From contig CM060113.1 in assembly GCA_030522415.1 (NCBI GenBank), positions 17,879,651-17,943,650 of the forward strand: a DNA stretch of 64,000 bases, read 5' to 3'. Positions 63,341 to 64,000 of this stretch are shown here, piece by piece. The notes under the pieces are model-generated. The model had not been told where the DNA came from. It saw nothing but the letters and a program-made list of their open reading frames with translations, and made no database searches. Within the stretch, counting starts at the first letter, position 1, and each line of letters starts with the position of its first letter. The stretch comes from Channallabes apus (taxonomy: Eukaryota; Chordata; Actinopteri; Siluriformes; Clariidae). Both the position numbers and the translations under genes were made by a program.

Positions 63341-64000
63341 CAAAATCCAGTATCAAAATATTTGAATACTTTCTAAGATCATGTGTGTTTCTCATCGACC
63401 CCTTGACGTCATGTTCAGGTCATGCGAGCTGGCTGGCCAATAAAGCACAGTATTATCGTAGTCAGCAAACCAGTTATTGGTAATTTTGCCACACTTTTAT
63501 AAGCCAACAAAAAAGGCTTGAAATATTTTACTTTACATGTAATGAAATTAGAGGTCATTAGTTGCACTTTTATCATTAAATTCCAAAGGTAATTTTTTTT
63601 ATTGTTATATTAACATTTTTGATACGCACTGTATGTGTGCATAGTGTTTAACAGTGCTGTAGATAATCAGGGAAAGGATTTATTTTTATCCTGTATTTAA
63701 AGATGAGTCAACAGCTGGTCCCTAAAGATTTTTTTTATTTACATTGTGTTGCAGGAGATGATCGCTCAAACTGGTATAGGTCAACACTCTCCTCATCAGG
63801 AAGATTTGAAGCAATATGGTGACCTCCTACTGGTTCCCATGCTTATGGAGCAAGGCTGGTGCAGCCTGGTACCAGAAATCCTGGCATCTCCGGAGCATGA
63901 TTGGCGGGAGAAGGGTTTGCAAACACTCCTTATCATGATGCCCCACTGTAAGACACTGTATCGGCAGAACCCTACACTGAGCAAATTTCTTACTGATTTG
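51110..64000 (+). CDS. sil1: SIL1 nucleotide exchange factor, nine exons, 3' end outside window
   Basis: SIL1 is a soluble ER-lumen protein that makes BiP (HSPA5) release ADP, resetting the chaperone cycle; loss in humans causes Marinesco-Sjogren syndrome. Exons: 51110-51190, 54589-54715, 55937-56036, 59411-59516, 59601-59789, 61619-61740, 61850-61946, 62957-63121 and 63755 to the edge. Phases join throughout, giving 411 residues of about 460. Residues 1-24 are a signal peptide. Family blocks include GSHVRLNLQTGQREVKL, VQIMSKLLSKLNSTST, AALLDLEYLVHQ with VDNANNLVVMGGIQLI, FVLGSAVSSNPSVQ, LRHFPLAQSQLVKLGGFQVL and MEQGWCSLVPEILASPEHD, covering the armadillo-type repeats. Sequons NST and NNT fit a glycosylated lumenal protein. 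The C-terminal ER-retrieval signal lies beyond the window. No breaks seen. Confidence 0.96.
51765..51792. repeat. (CA)n microsatellite in sil1 intron 1
   Basis: About 13 CA units. Confidence 0.9.
52970..53309. mobile_element. CAGTGGAACC-family transposon, copy 2, left end lost
   Basis: Right end CAAGTTACTCGCAATCCAAG then GTTCCACTG matches the right end of the complete copy at 56455-57224. AAATTTCCCCGTAAGAAATA with ATGGAAACTC near 52985 also matches. The left terminus is missing and the right TA reads TG. Confidence 0.7.
53330..54235 (-). pseudogene. Gypsy-class gag-pol relic, antisense in sil1 intron 1
   Basis: On the minus strand, 54130-54030 holds a zinc-knuckle remnant (CYRCDGEQNNVVT in the right frame), 53900-53790 a protease with VDTGCRVTVMNESDIKKLG (the active-site D-T-G), and about 53530-53440 a reverse transcriptase remnant with VAIYLDD-type reading and LETLGVLLQSAGL. 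Order and spacing fit a Gypsy pol with large deletions. No LTRs seen. Not functional. Confidence 0.6.
54389..54428. repeat. Poly(A)-(TA)n tract in sil1 intron 1
   Basis: About 18 A followed by about 10 TA units. Confidence 0.9.
54589..54715 (+). CDS. sil1: sil1 exon 2
   Basis: Acceptor TTGTGCAG, donor CCAG|GTCAGT. Encodes an acidic, charged N-terminal region (DDLNDFKKTKDDHEPDPKEL) and DAFDPNSKWQTLKP. Confidence 0.92.
54955..55030. repeat. Tandem duplication of about 35 bp
   Basis: GTACACACATGCATAATAAG plus TAAT occurs twice, at 54968 and 55010, separated by TTGTACAAAAAAAT. Confidence 0.8.
55125..55832. mobile_element. DNA element with 28-bp inverted repeats in sil1 intron 2
   Basis: The left end AACATGCAAATGTTAAGATA then CGCCTGTT (55125-55152) is matched by the complement of 55805-55832 (AACAGGCGTATCTTAACATT, TGCATGAATGT). 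Nothing inside is open. The repeats contain the octamer ATGCAAAT. The superfamily is not identified. Confidence 0.65.
55937..56036 (+). CDS. sil1: sil1 exon 3
   Basis: Acceptor TTTGTTGCAG, donor GAAGAG|GTATGG. Encodes the most conserved N-terminal block, VPAGSHVRLNLQTGQREVKL. Confidence 0.93.
56455..57224. mobile_element. CAGTGGAACC-family transposon, copy 3, complete, in sil1 intron 3
   Basis: Both ends are present: CAGTGGAACCTTCTGGAAAC at the left and CTCGCAATCCGAGGTTCCAC then TG at the right, with TA on both sides (56453-56454 and 57225-57226). The TA duplication fits Tc1/mariner. There is no transposase. A SINE is inserted at 56496-56684. Confidence 0.85.
56496..56684 (-). mobile_element. 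tRNA-derived SINE with LINE-type tail, antisense
   Basis: On the minus strand it starts GGTAGCTCAGTGGTTAAGGC (A box) and has the B-box-like CCCAGGTTTAAACC, then GAGCAAGGCCCTTAATCCTC and a 3' tail TAAGAGCGTCTGCCAAATGC plus CTAAATGTA. This 29-base tail is identical to the 3' end of the LINE at 58924-58952. It is a different SINE from the GGCGGCACGG family. Confidence 0.8.
57790..58010 (-). mobile_element. L2-like LINE ORF2 piece, antisense, in sil1 intron 3
   Basis: Minus-strand reading: AEKARKKLIG-type segment, DGRYLVPSYQSFLFNTVAKL and SIKSSVDFMNFDKIENIRKK, the linker between endonuclease and reverse transcriptase. It lies next to, but facing away from, the sense LINE end that follows. Confidence 0.6.
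58075..58955 (+). mobile_element. LINE 3' end (TAAGAGCGTCTGCC tail) in sil1 intron 3
   Basis: 58090-58546 encodes the C-terminal reverse transcriptase region: ARNLGVTVDNHLSFSPHIAN, SRLDYCNSLLAGLPLSTIRP, LQLIQNAAARLVFNLPKFSH, LRSLHWLPVAARIKFKTLML. After frameshifts it continues to about 58760 and a 3' UTR ending CTCTGGATAAGAGCGTCTGC, CAAATGCCTAAATGTAAAT. The tail is shared with the SINE at 56496. Confidence 0.85.
59411..59516 (+). CDS. sil1: sil1 exon 4
   Basis: The acceptor was chosen at TTCTCCCTGAAG|CACTCC: it keeps phase with exon 3 (AG plus C) and follows a strong pyrimidine tract, while the next AG at 59418 would bring a stop. Encodes TPGMLKRPTLLLTSHELKQA and VKKFKGVDGKKDSEQ. Confidence 0.88.
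59601..59789 (+). CDS. sil1: sil1 exon 5
   Basis: 63 codons, phase 0 at both ends. Encodes FRSMDDLKRDLAMLDLLVET and the sequon in KLNSTSTT, then AALLDLEYLVHQ. Confidence 0.95.
59834..61443 (-). mobile_element. Tc1-like transposon, family A copy 2, in sil1 intron 5
   Basis: Complete element with ends CAGTGGTGTGAAAAACTATT and AATAGTTTTTCACACCACTG and TA on both sides (59832-59833, 61444-61445). It makes up 1610 of the 1829 bases of sil1 intron 5. Long inverted repeats are visible (tttgtcacacaaaatgtttct near the left, its counterpart near 61330-61400). Confidence 0.96.
60052..61064 (-). pseudogene. Tc1 family A transposase, nearly intact
   Basis: 302 residues are open from the Met at 60960 to the usual end LIAVIAAKGGPTSY. 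It has RAIIHKWQKDGTVVNLPRSG (second helix-turn-helix and GRP linker), WTDETKVELFG, QQDNDPKHTSKSTSEWLKKN and PDLNPIEMLWHDLKK: a complete DD34E triad. Upstream, the family start MPRSKEIQEQK is present at 61064, but a frameshift after it and one stop (CTCCAGTGAACC, at about 60970) break the first helix-turn-helix. So only two lesions separate it from a full frame. Confidence 0.92.
61619..61740 (+). CDS. sil1: sil1 exon 6
   Basis: Acceptor TGTATTTTAG. Encodes VDNANNLVVMGGIQLINDAL, the sequon in LNNTD, and ENAAFVLGSAVS; donor CTAG|GTATAA in phase 2. Confidence 0.95.
61850..61946 (+). CDS. sil1: sil1 exon 7
   Basis: Acceptor TTTTGTTTTCAG. Encodes NPSVQVVALKYGTLQKLLTM and LATPRPMLVKKK; donor AAAAAG|GTAACC. 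Confidence 0.95.
61947..62956. other. sil1 intron 7, no gene found
   Basis: No repeat ends or coding sequence recognised. Confidence 0.5.
62957..63121 (+). CDS. sil1: sil1 exon 8
   Basis: 55 codons, phase 0. Encodes VLFALACMLRHFPLAQSQLV and KLGGFQVLLELFQAQETKSF, then VRIITLLYDMITDK. Confidence 0.95.
63301..63335. repeat. (TG)n microsatellite in sil1 intron 8
   Basis: About 17 TG units. Confidence 0.95.
63755..64000 (+). CDS. sil1: sil1 exon 9 (runs off the window)
   Basis: Acceptor TTGTGTTGCAG. Encodes HQEDLKQYGDLLLVPMLMEQ, GWCSLVPEILASPEHDWREK and QNPTLSKFLTDL. The frame is still open at the window edge; about 50 residues with the stop and retrieval signal should follow. Confidence 0.95.

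Noticed and set aside
1..64000. CRISPR arrays, operons, bacterial-type promoters
   Set aside because: None seen; intron structure and repeats show vertebrate nuclear DNA.

Overview
This is nuclear DNA from a ray-finned fish. The signs are spliced vertebrate genes with GT-AG introns, fish-type Tc1/mariner, hAT and Harbinger transposons, L2-like LINEs with ATTGAATTGA-type tails, and a tRNA-derived SINE of the mermaid/DANA style. The SINE type suggests an ostariophysan such as a catfish, but order and species cannot be fixed from the sequence.

Two host genes can be read with confidence. At 51110-64000 (+) lie the first nine coding exons of sil1, the ER nucleotide exchange factor for BiP; the gene runs off the right edge. 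At 9576-11014 (-) lies a complete five-exon gene for a small secreted, cysteine-rich cytokine of 133 residues. It fits interleukin-9 best: two tiny exons hold the cysteine cluster, and human IL9 and SIL1 are both on 5q31. It carries a TATA-like box, a kappa-B-type site and a possible AU-rich 3' UTR. A third candidate gene on the minus strand (terminal exon 40487-40732 with an AATAAA signal, possible upstream exons at 45218-45259 and 47363-47419) is unidentified.

Almost everything else is mobile DNA, much of it nested. 1-8870: a Ty1/copia-like element interrupted by an L2 LINE, a four-exon hAT transposon and a Tc1 transposon. 11100-21600: old LINE, Tc1, SINE and MITE remains. 21629-27760: a 5'-truncated LINE inside a Tc1 terminal repeat, itself holding a Harbinger element and a MITE. 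28036-30640: two Gypsy-class remnants in opposite orientation. 31790-33977: Tc1 and Harbinger relics. 35020-45039: three hAT elements with perfect 8-bp target duplications, two of them related and inverted to each other. 45650-47102 and 59834-61443: two copies of one Tc1 family, the second filling most of sil1 intron 5. The sil1 introns also hold a Gypsy relic, MITEs, and a SINE that shares its 3' tail with a LINE about 2 kb away.

The transposons do not work together with the host genes. The one plausible link is a MITE at 40684-41697 that overlaps the predicted terminal exon of the unidentified gene.
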